Origin: an uncultured Thiodictyon sp.
GTDB lineage: Bacteria > Pseudomonadota > Gammaproteobacteria > Chromatiales > Chromatiaceae
Reading direction: 5' to 3'
DNA length: 64,000 bases
NCBI RefSeq assembly: GCF_903946935.1
Contig: NZ_CAJAXH010000222.1
Location: 1 to 64,000 of the forward strand
Numbering within the stretch: position 1 is the stretch's first letter; the number at the start of each line of letters is the position of its first letter. The notes under the pieces were generated by a model. The model saw only the letters and a list, made by a program, of their open reading frames with translations, had not been told where the DNA came from and searched no databases. The position numbers and the translations under genes were made by a program. This document shows, one piece after another, positions 41,664 to 50,835 of the stretch.

Positions 41664-42733
41664 GGTGACTGCTCCTGGGCCTTGCGGCCTTTGATGATGA
41701 CCGCCGGGTCTTTGCGCAGGTCGCGGGAGAGGGCGGAGAGGTTGCGGGTGGCGTCATCGAGATTGACGAGGATCGGCGACAGGGCGGCGGTGACCTCTTG
41801 TAACAGGTGTTGGGTGTCGTCCAGGGAGCGTTGCAGGGCCGGTTTGTTGTCGCGGACCAGTACGCGCAACTCGCGCGCCAAGTCGCCGTATTGGCGGGCC
41901 GCGCCCTTGATCTCATCGGTGCCGCTGCCGATCTTTGCCGAGTCCTCAGCCAGGGTCTTGGACAGGGTCTGCACCGAGTTTAGGATGGCGGTCACCTTCT
42001 GGGGATCGATCGAGGACTCCAGGTTGGCGGTCAATTTTTGTAGGCTCTCGAAGGCCCCGGCCAGCCGGTCGCGGTTGCCGGCCTGGTCGCTGCCGGTGCC
42101 GAGCAGCGCCTGGATCGTTTCGATCTGCGTCTTGATGCTTGCCAGGGCCGGGGCGATGGTCTGCTTGACGACGTCGTCTATCGATTCGGTCAATCCAGTG
42201 AGCTTGGCCAGCAGGTCCGGTTCACGCCCGACGGCCGCGATCTGCGTCCCATGGGCGAGCAGGGTCGGGGCGGCGCCTGGGTGGATCCTGATCGCGTCGC
42301 CTTGGAGCAGGCCGGCCGCGCCGAGTTGGGCCACGCTATCGGTCGGTACCGGCCAACGGTTCTTGATGCGCAGGGTGGCGCGGAAGCAGGGCAGGGCGGG
42401 TGAGCGCGCCGCGGCGCTCGGCGGACAGCGGTTCGTCTCCGCGTCGCGCCCTGGAAAGAGCGGTGTCACGCGCTCGACGAGGCCGATCACATAACCCTCC
42501 TGGATCACCTGGATGCCCTCGGTGAGTCCTGCGGCCTCCAGGAAATAGGCTTGCAGCCGATAGGCCCCGCCGAACAGCCCGGGCATGACGATGGCCAGGG
42601 CGGCGATGGCGACGGCGCCCATGGCCAGCACAAAGAGCCCTGAGTAGAGCAGGTCGCGGCGGCGCCGATGCGCCTCCCGCTTACCCGGGGCGCCGATCTC
42701 GGGGGGTGAATAGAGTCGTTCCAAGCCGCTCAT
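41651..42733 (-). CDS. MCE-domain protein (MlaD family)
   Basis: 360 residues: one N-terminal membrane helix (LLYSGLFVLAMGAVAIAALA, about 28-50), an MCE domain (about 52-160, LQAYFLEAAGLTEGIQVI and ATLRIKNRWPVPTDSVAQL), then a long helical C-terminal region (about 175-330) that in related proteins forms a periplasmic needle. It is inserted in a bacterial lipid transporter with MlaE/MlaF-like partners, which here lie 4-6 kb away on the same strand (46958-48510). The MCE domain has an insertion (about residues 100-115, rich in Cys/Ala/Pro) not usual in MlaD. Confidence 0.85.
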   Translation of the reverse strand: MSGLERLYSPPEIGAPGKREAHRRRRDLLYSGLFVLAMGAVAIAALAIVMPGLFGGAYRLQAYFLEAAGLTEGIQVIQEGYVIGLVERVTPLFPGRDAETNRCPPSAAARSPALPCFRATLRIKNRWPVPTDSVAQLGAAGLLQGDAIRIHPGAAPTLLAHGTQIAAVGREPDLLAKLTGLTESIDDVVKQTIAPALASIKTQIETIQALLGTGSDQAGNRDRLAGAFESLQKLTANLESSIDPQKVTAILNSVQTLSKTLAEDSAKIGSGTDEIKGAARQYGDLARELRVLVRDNKPALQRSLDDTQHLLQEVTAALSPILVNLDDATRNLSALSRDLRKDPAVIIKGRKAQEQSPWFK

Positions 42734-42941
42734 GGGGGCGCGTTACCGTGAAAGTCGCGCCGGGAGCGCGGTCCAACGAGAGTGTAAAGCAGAACCGGCA
42801 CTGTTTCACCGCGCGGCGCGCCCTGGACAGCCGGCGTGTCCCGCACCATGCTGCGTCCATCCCGGGACACCGAGCCCCGGGGTGGGGCGCAGTCCGGCCC
42901 TCTCGGCATCCTGTTCGATCCCTTGCGCGGAGACTTGAGTC

Positions 42942-44921
42942 ATGAGCAAGCCACACCCCTCACTGGACAGCCTGGGTAAGGTCGTCACGGCGCGCGATGC
43001 GGTGCGCCTGATCAAGCGCGGCGACACCCTGGCGACTGGCGGATTCGTCGGGATCGGCTTCGCCGAGGGTCTGGCTATCGCCTTGGAGGAGCGCTTTAAG
43101 GAGACTGGCGAGCCGCGCGATCTCACCCTGATGTATGCCGCCGGCCAGGGCGACGGTGGTGAGCGGGGCCTGAACCATCTGGCCCACGAGGGGCTGATCA
43201 GGCGCATCGTCGGCGGTCACTGGGGCTTGGCCCCCAAGCTCGGCCGCTTGGCGACGACCAATCGGATCGAGGCCTACAACCTGCCCCAGGGGGTGATCTC
43301 ACACTGGTTTCGCGAGGTGGCGGCCAAGCGTCCGGGGGTCCTCTCCCGGATCGGGCTCGGGACCTTCGTCGACCCGCGCCACGGCGGCGGCAAGCTCAAT
43401 GCGCGCACCACCGAGGAGATCGTGGAGCTGGTGACCCTGCGCGGAGAGGACTATCTGTTCTACCCCAGTCGTCGGTTGGATGTGGCCTTCCTGCGCGGGA
43501 CCACCGGGGACCCGGACGGCAATATCACTATGGAGCGGGAGGCCCTGTTCCTGGAGGCCCTGGCCATCGCCACCGCGGCACACAATTGCGGGGGACTGGT
43601 GATCGTGCAGGTGGAGCGCCTCGCCGAGCGTGGCACCCTGCCGGCCAAGTCGGTGAAGATCCCTGGGGTGCTGGTGGACTGCGTGGTGGTGGCGCAGGCG
43701 CCGGAGCATCATTGGCAGACCTTCGCGACCCCCTATGACGCCGGCTTTGCGAGCGAGGTCCGGGTGCCGATGCGCTCGATCGCCCCCATGCCGCTGTGCC
43801 CGCGTAAGCTCATCGCGCGGCGCGCCGCCTGTGAACTGCGGCCCAACAGCGTGGTGAATCTGGGGATCGGGATGCCGGAGGGGGTGGCCAACGTGGCCCA
43901 CGAGGAGCACATCCTGGAGCTCCTGACGCTGACGACCGAGCCCGGGACCATCGGCGGTCTGCCGGCCGGTGGGCTCAACTTCGGCGCCGCCCGCAACACC
44001 CAGGCGATCATCGACCAGCCGGCCCAGTTCGACTTCTACGACGGTGGGGGCCTGGACCTGGCGTGTCTCGGCATGGCCCAGGTCGACCGCGAGGGTAACG
44101 TCAACGTCAGCAAGTTCGGTGCCAAGCTGGCTGGGGCCGGTGGCTTCATCAATATCAGCCAGAGCGCCAAAACGCTGGTCTTCGTCGGCACCTTCACCGC
44201 CGGTCAGTCCCGGATCGCGGTGGTGGACGGCCGCCTGGAGATCCACCAGGACGGGGCCGCGGCCAAGTTTGTGGAGCAGGTGGAACAGCGCACCTACAGC
44301 GGCCCATTGGCCGCCGCCAAGGGCCAGCCGGTGTTCTATGTGACTGAGCGCTGTGTGTTTCGGCTGCGCCCCGAGGGGCTGGAGTTGATCGAGATCGCCC
44401 CCGGGGTGGATCTCGCGCGCGACATCCTCGCGCGCATGGACTTCCGGCCGATCATGGAGGCCCCGCCGCGGCTGATGGACGCGCGCATCTTCCGGCATCC
44501 GGCGATGGGGCTGCGCGCGCAACTGCTGGACATCCCCTTGAACGAGCGCCTGACCTACGACCCGCAAGTCAACCGCTTCTTCGTCAACTTCGAGCGTCTC
44601 GCCATCGCGACCGCGGAGGACATCGCGGCCGTGCATGCGAGTGTCTGCGCCAAGCTCGGGTCCGTGGGCGGCAAGGTCGACGTGATCCTCAACGATGATC
44701 ACTTAAGCATCCGCCCGGACCTGGAGGAGGCCTACAGCACGATGGTGCGGGAGCTGGCTGGGCGCTATTACGCCGGGGTCACCCGCTATACCGCGCGCAC
44801 CTTTGCGCGCGTGAAACTGGGAAGGACATTGGCCGAGCGGCCCGTGGTCCCGCCGATCTACGCGAGTGAGGAAGCGGCGCAGCGGTCGTCGGGCGCCGAT
44901 CAATCCTTTGTATTGAAATAA
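42942..44921 (+). CDS. Acyl-CoA:acetate/3-ketoacid CoA-transferase, YdiF-like, with C-terminal extension
   Basis: A fused alpha-beta family I CoA-transferase that moves CoA between short-chain acids. The alpha half has [18 protein letters not shown] and the beta half [17 protein letters not shown]; the catalytic Glu is in [18 protein letters not shown]. The fused form is normally about 530 residues; here residues about 530-659 (from [14 protein letters not shown] on) form an extra domain with no recognised motif. Its position beside a phasin and a PHB thiolase suggests activation of acetate, butyrate or acetoacetate for polyhydroxybutyrate turnover. Transcribed alone from a gap divergent from the MlaD-like gene. 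Confidence 0.85.
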   Translation: MSKPHPSLDSLGKVVTARDAVRLIKRGDTLATGGFVGIGFAEGLAIALEERFKETGEPRDLTLMYAAGQGDGGERGLNHLAHEGLIRRIVGGHWGLAPKLGRLATTNRIEAYNLPQGVISHWFREVAAKRPGVLSRIGLGTFVDPRHGGGKLNARTTEEIVELVTLRGEDYLFYPSRRLDVAFLRGTTGDPDGNITMEREALFLEALAIATAAHNCGGLVIVQVERLAERGTLPAKSVKIPGVLVDCVVVAQAPEHHWQTFATPYDAGFASEVRVPMRSIAPMPLCPRKLIARRAACELRPNSVVNLGIGMPEGVANVAHEEHILELLTLTTEPGTIGGLPAGGLNFGAARNTQAIIDQPAQFDFYDGGGLDLACLGMAQVDREGNVNVSKFGAKLAGAGGFINISQSAKTLVFVGTFTAGQSRIAVVDGRLEIHQDGAAAKFVEQVEQRTYSGPLAAAKGQPVFYVTERCVFRLRPEGLELIEIAPGVDLARDILARMDFRPIMEAPPRLMDARIFRHPAMGLRAQLLDIPLNERLTYDPQVNRFFVNFERLAIATAEDIAAVHASVCAKLGSVGGKVDVILNDDHLSIRPDLEEAYSTMVRELAGRYYAGVTRYTARTFARVKLGRTLAERPVVPPIYASEEAAQRSSGADQSFVLK

Positions 44922-44926
44922 ATGAA

Positions 44927-44954
44927 ACCAGGCGGGTGGGTGTACCCGCCTGGT
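44927..44954. terminator. Bidirectional terminator between CoA-transferase and phasin genes
   Basis: ACCAGGCGGGT and ACCCGCCTGGT are perfect 11-base arms around a 6-base loop, between two convergent stop codons. Confidence 0.8.
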
Positions 44955-44961
44955 GTGACGA

Positions 44962-45390
44962 TCAGGTCTTGGTGACCTTTTTCATCATATCTTGCAGTTC
45001 GGCGAGGCCTTCGTTCATCCGCGCCTGGATGATTTCCAGCGAGTCGGTGTTGGACTTGGTCATGACATCGGCCAGTTCCTTTACGTTAGTGAAGGCCTTC
45101 TCGAACGCCTGCTTGGCCAGTTCTGCCTGTTTTTCAGTGAGTTCCTTGGCGTCCTTGACCGCGGACAGCTCGGAGGTTGCCAGACGCATCTGCTCGAGTG
45201 CGTCCCTGACGATCTCGGTCTGGTGCTTGATCAGCGCCTGTGCGCCCTCGGCGGCCGCCTGGGTGGCCGCGGTCACGGCCTCCACGTTCTTGCGGTAGGT
45301 GGCGGTCATCGCCTCCATGTCGACGCCGGGCACCTGCATCTGCTTGAACAGGGCCTCGAAATCGGTGAAGGGGTTCTTGATCTCGCTCAT
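44962..45390 (-). CDS. phaP: Phasin family protein
   Basis: 142-residue amphipathic helical protein. It starts MSEIKNPFTDFEALFKQMQ and contains MTATYRKNVEAVTAATQAAA and GLAELQDMMKKV, the Phasin_2 pattern of PHA granule-coat proteins. No cysteine, no signal peptide. Divergently transcribed from the phaA thiolase gene across a 279-base gap that should contain both promoters. Its role is to coat and stabilise polyhydroxybutyrate granules. Confidence 0.9.
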   Translation of the reverse strand: MSEIKNPFTDFEALFKQMQVPGVDMEAMTATYRKNVEAVTAATQAAAEGAQALIKHQTEIVRDALEQMRLATSELSAVKDAKELTEKQAELAKQAFEKAFTNVKELADVMTKSNTDSLEIIQARMNEGLAELQDMMKKVTKT

Positions 45391-45669
45391 CGTAAAGTTC
45401 TCCTCATGATCGCTTGGCGCGCCGCGTACAATAGCGGCAATTGCCCACTTTAGGTGAGGGGCGGGATCAGGGTCAAATCGGAATCGAGCCGCGGCCGCAC
45501 ACCGACCCGCCGGGAACCCGCCCGGGGTCGCGGGAAGCGGTGGCGCTTGGCGGCTGCGTGCGTAGGCTTTACGATCCTCTCCCCAGAAAACGACCGCCGT
45601 CCCCGTGCCCCGGGGCGGCCTGACAAATACCACAACTTTCAGAATTATTCACCCGAGGAGATTCACTAC

Positions 45670-46854
45670 GTGAGCAGAGATGTTGTCGTTCTAAGTGCGG
45701 TTCGCTCCCCCATCGGCGCCTTCGGCGGTGGCCTGGCCGAGTTCGATTCCAGCGAACTGGCCGGCCTCGTGATGAAGGAGGCGGTGGCGCGCTCCGGGGT
45801 CGATCCGGCGCTGATCAACTATGTGACCGTCGGCACTACCATCCCGACCGATTCGCGCTATGCCTATGTCTCGCGCGTGGCGTCCATCCAGGCCGGGCTG
45901 CCGATGGAGTCGGTCGCCATGCAGGTGTCGCGGCTGTGCGCCTCCGGCCTGCAGGGCATCGTGACCACCGCCCAGAACATCATGCTGGGCGATGCCGACT
46001 ACGGCATCGGCGGCGGCGTCGAGGTCATGTCCAAGGGTGCCTACCTGCTGCCGGCCCTGCGTTCGGGCGCGCGCATGGGTGACACCACGGCGATCGACGC
46101 CATGGTTTCCATCCTGACCGACCCCTTCGGCGTCGGCCACATGGGTATCACCGCCGAGAACCTGGCCGTTAAGTACGGTTTCTCGCGCGAGGAGCAGGAC
46201 GCCTGCGCCGTCGAGTCGCAGCGCCGCGCCGCGGCGGCCATCGCCGAAGGTCGCTTCAAGTCGCAGATCCTGCCGATCGTCAAAAAGACCCGTAAGGGCG
46301 AGGTGGTGTTCGATACCGACGAGCATCCGCGCCCAGGGACCACCATGGAAACCCTGGCCAAAATGCGGCCGGCCTTCAAGAAGGACGGGACCGTCACCGC
46401 CGGTAATGCCTCCGGCATCAACGACGGCGCCGCCTTCTTCGTGTTGGCCGCCGCCGATGTTGCCGCCCAGGCCGGCCACACGCCGATGGCCCGTCTGGTC
46501 TCCTATGCCGTTGCCGGTGTGCCCAACGAGGTCATGGGCGAGGGTCCGATCCCGGCCACCCGTATGGCGTTGAAGAAGGCCGGCCTCAGCCTCGACCAGA
46601 TGGATGTCATCGAGTCCAACGAGGCCTTCGCCTCCCAGGCGTTGACGGTCGCCAAGGTCCTGGAGCTCGACCCGGTCAAGACCAATCCGAACGGCGGTGC
46701 CATCGCCCTGGGCCATCCGATCGGTTGCACCGGCGCCTTCATCGCCACCAAGGCCCTGTACGAGCTGCAACGTGTCGGCGGCAAGTATTGCCTGGTGACC
46801 ATGTGCATCGGTGGCGGTCAGGGTATCGCGGCCATCTTCGAGCGCCTGGGCTGA
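45670..46854 (+). CDS. phaA: Acetyl-CoA acetyltransferase (PHB thiolase)
   Basis: 394-residue thiolase, exactly the length of bacterial PhaA. It condenses two acetyl-CoA to acetoacetyl-CoA. The acyl-binding Cys is in SRLCASGLQ, the active-site His in GGAIALGHPIGCTGA, and the second Cys in MCIGGGQG; NEAFASQAL is also canonical. GTG 45670 is chosen because GAGGAG (45655-45660) lies 9 bases upstream and SRDVVVLSAVRSPIG is the normal N-terminus; the frame is open far upstream. phaB and phaC are not in the window. Confidence 0.92.
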   Translation: MSRDVVVLSAVRSPIGAFGGGLAEFDSSELAGLVMKEAVARSGVDPALINYVTVGTTIPTDSRYAYVSRVASIQAGLPMESVAMQVSRLCASGLQGIVTTAQNIMLGDADYGIGGGVEVMSKGAYLLPALRSGARMGDTTAIDAMVSILTDPFGVGHMGITAENLAVKYGFSREEQDACAVESQRRAAAAIAEGRFKSQILPIVKKTRKGEVVFDTDEHPRPGTTMETLAKMRPAFKKDGTVTAGNASGINDGAAFFVLAAADVAAQAGHTPMARLVSYAVAGVPNEVMGEGPIPATRMALKKAGLSLDQMDVIESNEAFASQALTVAKVLELDPVKTNPNGGAIALGHPIGCTGAFIATKALYELQRVGGKYCLVTMCIGGGQGIAAIFERLG

Positions 46855-46874
46855 TCTCACGCGCTGCCGCGGCG

Positions 46875-46940
46875 GTCGGGCCCCGGCCCGACTGTTTCCT
46901 GCGGGACGGGGGCATTCGCCCCGTCCGGAATGTTTTTTCC
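46875..46940 (+). terminator. Terminator region after phaA
   Basis: Two hairpins: GTCGGGCCCCGGCCCGAC (46875-46892) and GGACGGGGGCATTCGCCCCGTCC (centred near 46915). The second is followed by GGAATGTTTTTTCC, an intrinsic-terminator T run. The second hairpin also resembles a dispersed GGGACGGGG element (41603-41626, and a half-copy near 57976). Confidence 0.75.
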
Positions 46941-46957
46941 GCGACTGGCGCACCGCC

Positions 46958-47695
46958 CTACGGCCGCCCAGTGAGCACATAGCGCAGATCGAGCCGTTGC
47001 GGCAGCGCCGCATCGAGTGCCTTTGGTGGGCCGTGGAAGATCAGCCGCCCGCGCTCCAGCACCCCCACCTGATCGCAGCCGTCGCCCAGGGCATCGGCCC
47101 GGTTGTCGGTGGCGATCAGGGTCAATGGGCGATTGACTCGCTGCGCCCGCAGGACCGCCAGGGTGTCGAAGATGGCGGCCGGGTCCAGCCCGTCGCTCAA
47201 CCCGTCCCAGACCAGCAGGTCCGGCCGATGGATCAGTGCCCGGGCCAGCTCCACCTGGCGCCGCTGCCCCAGTGAGAGCGAGCGCGGCAGTAGATTCTCC
47301 AGCCCGTCGAGGCGCAGCGAGGCGATTACCAGCCGCGCGGCCCGCGCCATCTGTGGCCGCCCGCCGAGCCGACCGCGCAGCGGCAGGACCAGATTTTCGA
47401 TCACGCTGCGGTCCTCCAGCAGCGAGCCACCTTGCAACACCACCCCGAGGCGTCGCCGCAGGGTCGCCAGGGCGCGGCTGTCCAGGGACTGCAAGTCCTG
47501 GCCAAGGATACGGACGCCTCCCGCGGACGGCGTGTCGAGTCCCAGGATGAGCCGGGTGAGGAGGCTCTTACCCGCCCCATTACGGCCGACGAGCAGTAGC
47601 CAGGCCCCTTCCGGTACCCGCAGGTCGATCCCCGCCAGGGCGCAGCGTTGCCCGACGTGCTGGAAGACCCCGGTCAGTTCCAAGGCCGCGGTCAT
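46958..47695 (-). CDS. MlaF-like ABC ATPase with degenerate catalytic motifs
   Basis: 245 residues, ATPase subunit expected for the adjacent MlaE-like permease (two bases between genes). Walker A GRNGAGKS (37-44) is intact and the Q-loop is recognisable (VVLQGGS). However, the signature reads SLSLGQ instead of LSGGQ, Walker B is DLLVWDGLSDGLDP with Gly165 where the catalytic Glu should be, and the switch-loop His is replaced (LTLIATDNRAD, Asp197). Such a protein can probably bind ATP but should hydrolyse it poorly. Either another ATPase drives the system or hydrolysis follows a non-standard mechanism. The reading frame itself is intact with normal codon use, so this is not a simple pseudogene. 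Confidence 0.82.
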   Translation of the reverse strand: MTAALELTGVFQHVGQRCALAGIDLRVPEGAWLLLVGRNGAGKSLLTRLILGLDTPSAGGVRILGQDLQSLDSRALATLRRRLGVVLQGGSLLEDRSVIENLVLPLRGRLGGRPQMARAARLVIASLRLDGLENLLPRSLSLGQRRQVELARALIHRPDLLVWDGLSDGLDPAAIFDTLAVLRAQRVNRPLTLIATDNRADALGDGCDQVGVLERGRLIFHGPPKALDAALPQRLDLRYVLTGRP

Positions 47696-47697
47696 GC

Positions 47698-48510
47698 TCA
47701 GGGCCGGGTCAGCAGGATGACGACCAGGTCCGCGACCAGGATGGCGGCGACCGCCCCCACCATGGTGCGGGTGGCCGCCGCGCCGATACCCTGCGGGTCG
47801 CGCCCGGCGGCAGTGCCGTTGACGGTGGCGATGAGCGCGATCAGCAGCGCGAAGAGCATGGGCTTGCCGATTGCCTCCAGCAGGTCCACGGGTGTGATGA
47901 CGCTGGTGAATGCATCCAGGAACAGGGCCGGCGGTACCGCCGCCACCATCGACAGCCACAGGAAGGCGGCGAGGAAGGTCATGAGGCTGGCCCAGATCGC
48001 AAAGGCGAAGCTCATGATCAGCATGGCGAGCAGGGTCGGCCCCAAGGTGTATTCGATGGGATCGATGCCCATGGCCAGGAGCCCATCGACCTCGCCGCTG
48101 ACCGACAGGGTGGCCTGACGCACCGCCAGATTCACCCCGGCACGGCCGGCGACCAGGATGCCGACCAGGATCGGGACCAGCTCCATGACGACCGCGTAGG
48201 TGGTGGACAGGAGCACCAACTGGGGCACGTCGAAGCGCCGCAGGAGCGAGCCGGTCTGGTGCCCCAGGATGGCGCCCACCGCGAGTGCGACCAGGGTCAT
48301 CGCGGGCAGGATGGATAGCCCCGACTGGCGCAGTGCGGCGGCGAAGGCCGGCACGTCGAGCCGCGCCCGCCCGGCCAGGATGCGCAGATACAGGCCCAGG
48401 CAGTTGACCAGGACGATGGCCGCCAGCCCCAGGCCCGCGACCCAGCCCGCGGGCCCGGTGAAGGGTGGCGACGGTTGCGCGGCGGCGGGGAGCGGATGGG
48501 GTTGGTTCAT
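47698..48510 (-). CDS. MlaE-type ABC transporter permease
   Basis: 270-residue inner-membrane protein with five or six hydrophobic segments and the MlaE-family landmarks LVALAVGAILGHQTGSLL, ELVPILVGILVAGRAGVNLA, EVDGLLAMGIDPIEYTLGPT. It is the channel part of an MCE lipid transporter. It precedes the ATPase gene by two bases, but the MCE subunit and auxiliary lipoprotein genes are 4-6 kb downstream on the same strand, separated by the CoA-transferase, phasin and thiolase genes. Confidence 0.9.
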   Translation of the reverse strand: MNQPHPLPAAAQPSPPFTGPAGWVAGLGLAAIVLVNCLGLYLRILAGRARLDVPAFAAALRQSGLSILPAMTLVALAVGAILGHQTGSLLRRFDVPQLVLLSTTYAVVMELVPILVGILVAGRAGVNLAVRQATLSVSGEVDGLLAMGIDPIEYTLGPTLLAMLIMSFAFAIWASLMTFLAAFLWLSMVAAVPPALFLDAFTSVITPVDLLEAIGKPMLFALLIALIATVNGTAAGRDPQGIGAAATRTMVGAVAAILVADLVVILLTRP

Positions 48511-48755
48511 GGCCGTACCAGTTTATCGCCTTTCAAGCGAAAGTCGCGCCGGGAGCGCGCTCCAATTCCCCCTCCCCCCTTGTGGGGGAGGGCGGGGTGG
48601 GGGAACGGCCAAGGCGTCCGCTGCAACCGCGCGGGTCGCCCTGGGCGGTTGCGCAAGAGAAGAGTAAGGCGAGCGGTTGAATATCGGTTAACATCCGCTC
48701 GCCTGCCGTCGGCGCAGGAGGGTTTTTCCTCTTTTAAGTATTTGGGCATGAAATA

Positions 48756-49319
48756 ATGGCAGAACAAAAACTCGGCAATCCGGCCGTGGTCGGTCTCGCC
48801 GGCTTCGGTCTCACCACCTTGGTGCTGCAATTCCATAACGTGGGCTGGATGCCCAGTATTGGGCCGGTGGTGTGGCTCGGGCTCATCTTCGGCGGTATGG
48901 CACAACTCGCCGCCGGCCTGCAGGAGCAGAAGACCGGCAATAACTTCGGTTATTGTGCCTTCACCTCGTACGGCGCCTTCTGGATCGCGCTGGCGCTCAT
49001 GCTGATCGCCAATAAGTACGATCTCTACAAGGCGAGCACGGAGGATGTGGGCTGGTTCCTGGTCGCCTGGACCCTCTTCACGGCGATCCTGTGGGTCGGT
49101 TCATTGCGCATCCATGGTGCCATGGCAATGACCTTTACCTTGCTGTTGGCCGGCTTTATCCTGTTAGACTTGGCGCACTTCGGCTATCCGCAAATGACGG
49201 TCGTGGCCGGCTATACCCTGATTGCCTGTGCCCTGAGCGCCTGGTATATGATGGCCCGCATCATCCTGAACGAGGTCTACGGGCGCGAACTCCTGCCCGC
49301 TGGCAAGCCCTGGGTGTGA
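48756..49319 (+). CDS. Acetate uptake transporter, GPR1/FUN34/YaaH (SatP) family
   Basis: 187 residues with six predicted membrane helices. The N-terminal family motif N-P-(A/x)-x-G-L appears as LGNPAVVGLAGFG, and GLQEQKTGNNFGYCAFTSYGAFW is the characteristic second loop (given in part). Homologues transport acetate and succinate by proton symport. Nearby PHB genes (CoA-transferase, thiolase) are consistent with acetate assimilation. ATG 48756 gives the standard start; a T-rich region (GAGGGTTTTTCCTCTTTTAAG) lies just upstream. Confidence 0.88.
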   Translation: MAEQKLGNPAVVGLAGFGLTTLVLQFHNVGWMPSIGPVVWLGLIFGGMAQLAAGLQEQKTGNNFGYCAFTSYGAFWIALALMLIANKYDLYKASTEDVGWFLVAWTLFTAILWVGSLRIHGAMAMTFTLLLAGFILLDLAHFGYPQMTVVAGYTLIACALSAWYMMARIILNEVYGRELLPAGKPWV

Positions 49320-49372
49320 GCCCGGCGCCCCTCGGCTTAATCCTGAACGATTCGATTCAAGAGGACTCGACA

Positions 49373-49930
49373 ATGGGAAAAACGCAGTGTGCCCTGGCCG
49401 GCCTGGTCCTGACGCTGGGCGGCCTCCCCGCCCTGACCTGGGCCGCGGACCCCGCCGCGTCTGCCTCCGCCCAGGAGGTGGTCGCCAAGGTGCGGGAGGC
49501 CGTCCAATACCTCAACGCTAAGGGCTTGGCCGGTTTCTCCGATTTCAACAACAACAAGGACGCCCGCTGGGTGTGGAAAGACAGCTATGTGTTCGTCTAT
49601 AGCTGCCGCGACGATGTGATGATCGCCCACCCGTTGCGCCCCGATCTGGTGGGTAAGCCCATCCTGCAGATGCGCGATGACAAGGACCACGCACTGTTTC
49701 AGGATATGTGCAAGGCGGCCGCCAATCCGAACGGTGGCTGGGTCGAGTATTGGTGGCCGAAGCCGGGTGAGGCCAAGGCCTCGCGCAAGATCTCCTATGT
49801 CCACAGCGCCCCGGTCTCGTTCAAGTCGGACATCCAGGTCGGCGCCGGGATCTATGACGATCAGCTGACCCCGGCGGATCTGAGCAGGATCGTCGAGGAC
49901 TCCGCCAAGCCGCAGAAGGCGGTGCCCTGA
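49373..49930 (+). CDS. Periplasmic single-Cache-domain protein
   Basis: 185 residues. A cleavable signal peptide (MGKTQCALAGLVLTLGGLPALTWAAD, about 25 residues, given here only as the start MGKTQCALAGLVLT) precedes a Cache type 2 domain: KDSYVFVYSCRDDVMIAHP, PDLVGKPILQMRDDK, and GGWVEYWWPKPGEAKASRKI followed by YVHSAPVSFK. Stand-alone Cache proteins bind small organic acids in the periplasm. Its place 53 bases after the SatP-like transporter suggests that it senses or binds the same ligand. RBS GAGGA at 49360-49364. Confidence 0.85.
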   Translation: MGKTQCALAGLVLTLGGLPALTWAADPAASASAQEVVAKVREAVQYLNAKGLAGFSDFNNNKDARWVWKDSYVFVYSCRDDVMIAHPLRPDLVGKPILQMRDDKDHALFQDMCKAAANPNGGWVEYWWPKPGEAKASRKISYVHSAPVSFKSDIQVGAGIYDDQLTPADLSRIVEDSAKPQKAVP

Positions 49931-49940
49931 CATTGCCTCT

Positions 49941-49966
49941 CGTGACACCGCTCCTGCGGTGTCACG
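49941..49966 (+). terminator. Hairpin terminator after the Cache-protein gene
   Basis: CGTGACACCG-CTCCTG-CGGTGTCACG, 10-base perfect arms, starting 10 bases after the stop codon; no strong T run. Confidence 0.65.
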
Positions 49967-50170
49967 CATCTGTTGGGCGCTATGCGCCCCGCGGCCGTCG
50001 ACCGGGATTACGATCAAGGCCAGCCGGAACGATCATCCAACGCGCCTCGCCGTCAGGTCGCGGTCGCCGCGACCATTGCTTCTATCTGGGCCATACGCCG
50101 GGGGCGCTACGCAGCCGGGCATGGGGACTGCCTGGTCGGTCCCCGCTGGCTTAGGGGTGGTGCATTTGCT

Positions 50171-50380
50171 TCAAACCGCAGTCACATTGACGGCGCTCGG
50201 GCCTTTGGGATCATTCTTGATTTCGAATTCCACATGCTGCCCCTCGGCCAGCGTCTTAAAGCCACTGCCGGCAATCGCCGAGAAGTGGACGAAAACGTCC
50301 TTGGAACCATCTTCCGGCGCAATGAAACCAAAGCCTTTCGCTTCGTTGAAGAACTTGACCTGACCACGCATTTTAGCCAT
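50171..50380 (-). CDS. Cold-shock domain protein (CspA family)
   Basis: 69-residue single cold-shock domain. RNP1 (KGFGFIAPE) and RNP2 (VFVHFSAI) are intact, as is the start [11 protein letters not shown]. It binds single-stranded RNA/DNA as a chaperone or antiterminator. ATG 50380 or 50371 (MRGQ) may be the start. The long open leader upstream could form a cold-regulated 5' UTR, but no structure was established. Transcribed alone. Confidence 0.95.
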   Translation of the reverse strand: MAKMRGQVKFFNEAKGFGFIAPEDGSKDVFVHFSAIAGSGFKTLAEGQHVEFEIKNDPKGPSAVNVTAV

Positions 50381-50508
50381 CTTTGCGACCTCTGAGGGGA
50401 GAACAGATTAGAAAACCCAACCGGGTGCGGCATAGTATCTGGGCATCCGGCCGTGTCGTCAAGAACTCGCCTTGGCGGCCGCTGCTTGTTAACCTAGAAA
50501 GAGCCGTT

Positions 50509-50639
50509 CTCACGCCAAGGCGCCAAGCTCGCCAAGGTTTTCAAAATGTTATTGGCGTTCGGCGACTCACCCGCAGGGTGATGCAGATGCTGCGCACATC
50601 TCTTTGTTTCTTCTTGGCGTCTTGGCGCCTTGGCGTGAG
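50509..50639. repeat. MITE-like element with CTCACGCCAAGGCGCCAAG ends (copy 1)
   Basis: Perfect 19-base terminal inverted repeats (50509-50527 and 50621-50639) frame about 93 bases with no coding capacity. A second copy lies at 63553-63682. The flanks AGAAAGAGC-GTT before and TGAGCAxx-GCGGAxTxAGG after also match between copies, so the mobile unit may be about 150-160 bases. Confidence 0.85.
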
Positions 50640-50835
50640 CATCTGCCGGATTTAGGGTTAACGGTAGGGGCGCAGACGTCTGGCGTCAGACCCCAGTGTG
50701 TCGCCGCGCTTTCCGAGCGCGGTGGTCCTCAGGTGTCGTTGTGATGGCTGATCCGGTGTGGGCGCACGGGGCCTAGAAGCGATTGCGGACGCGATGTCAC
50801 GGGTGCCGACGCTCTGTCGGCGATCGGGACAACAA

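Noticed and set aside
43299..44702. 467-codon minus-strand frame opposite the CoA-transferase
   Set aside because: Very long, but its translation is rich in His, Asp, Arg and Gly with no domain; this is a typical antisense frame of high-GC DNA.
45691..47013. 440-codon minus-strand frame opposite the thiolase
   Set aside because: Antisense shadow of a strongly conserved gene.
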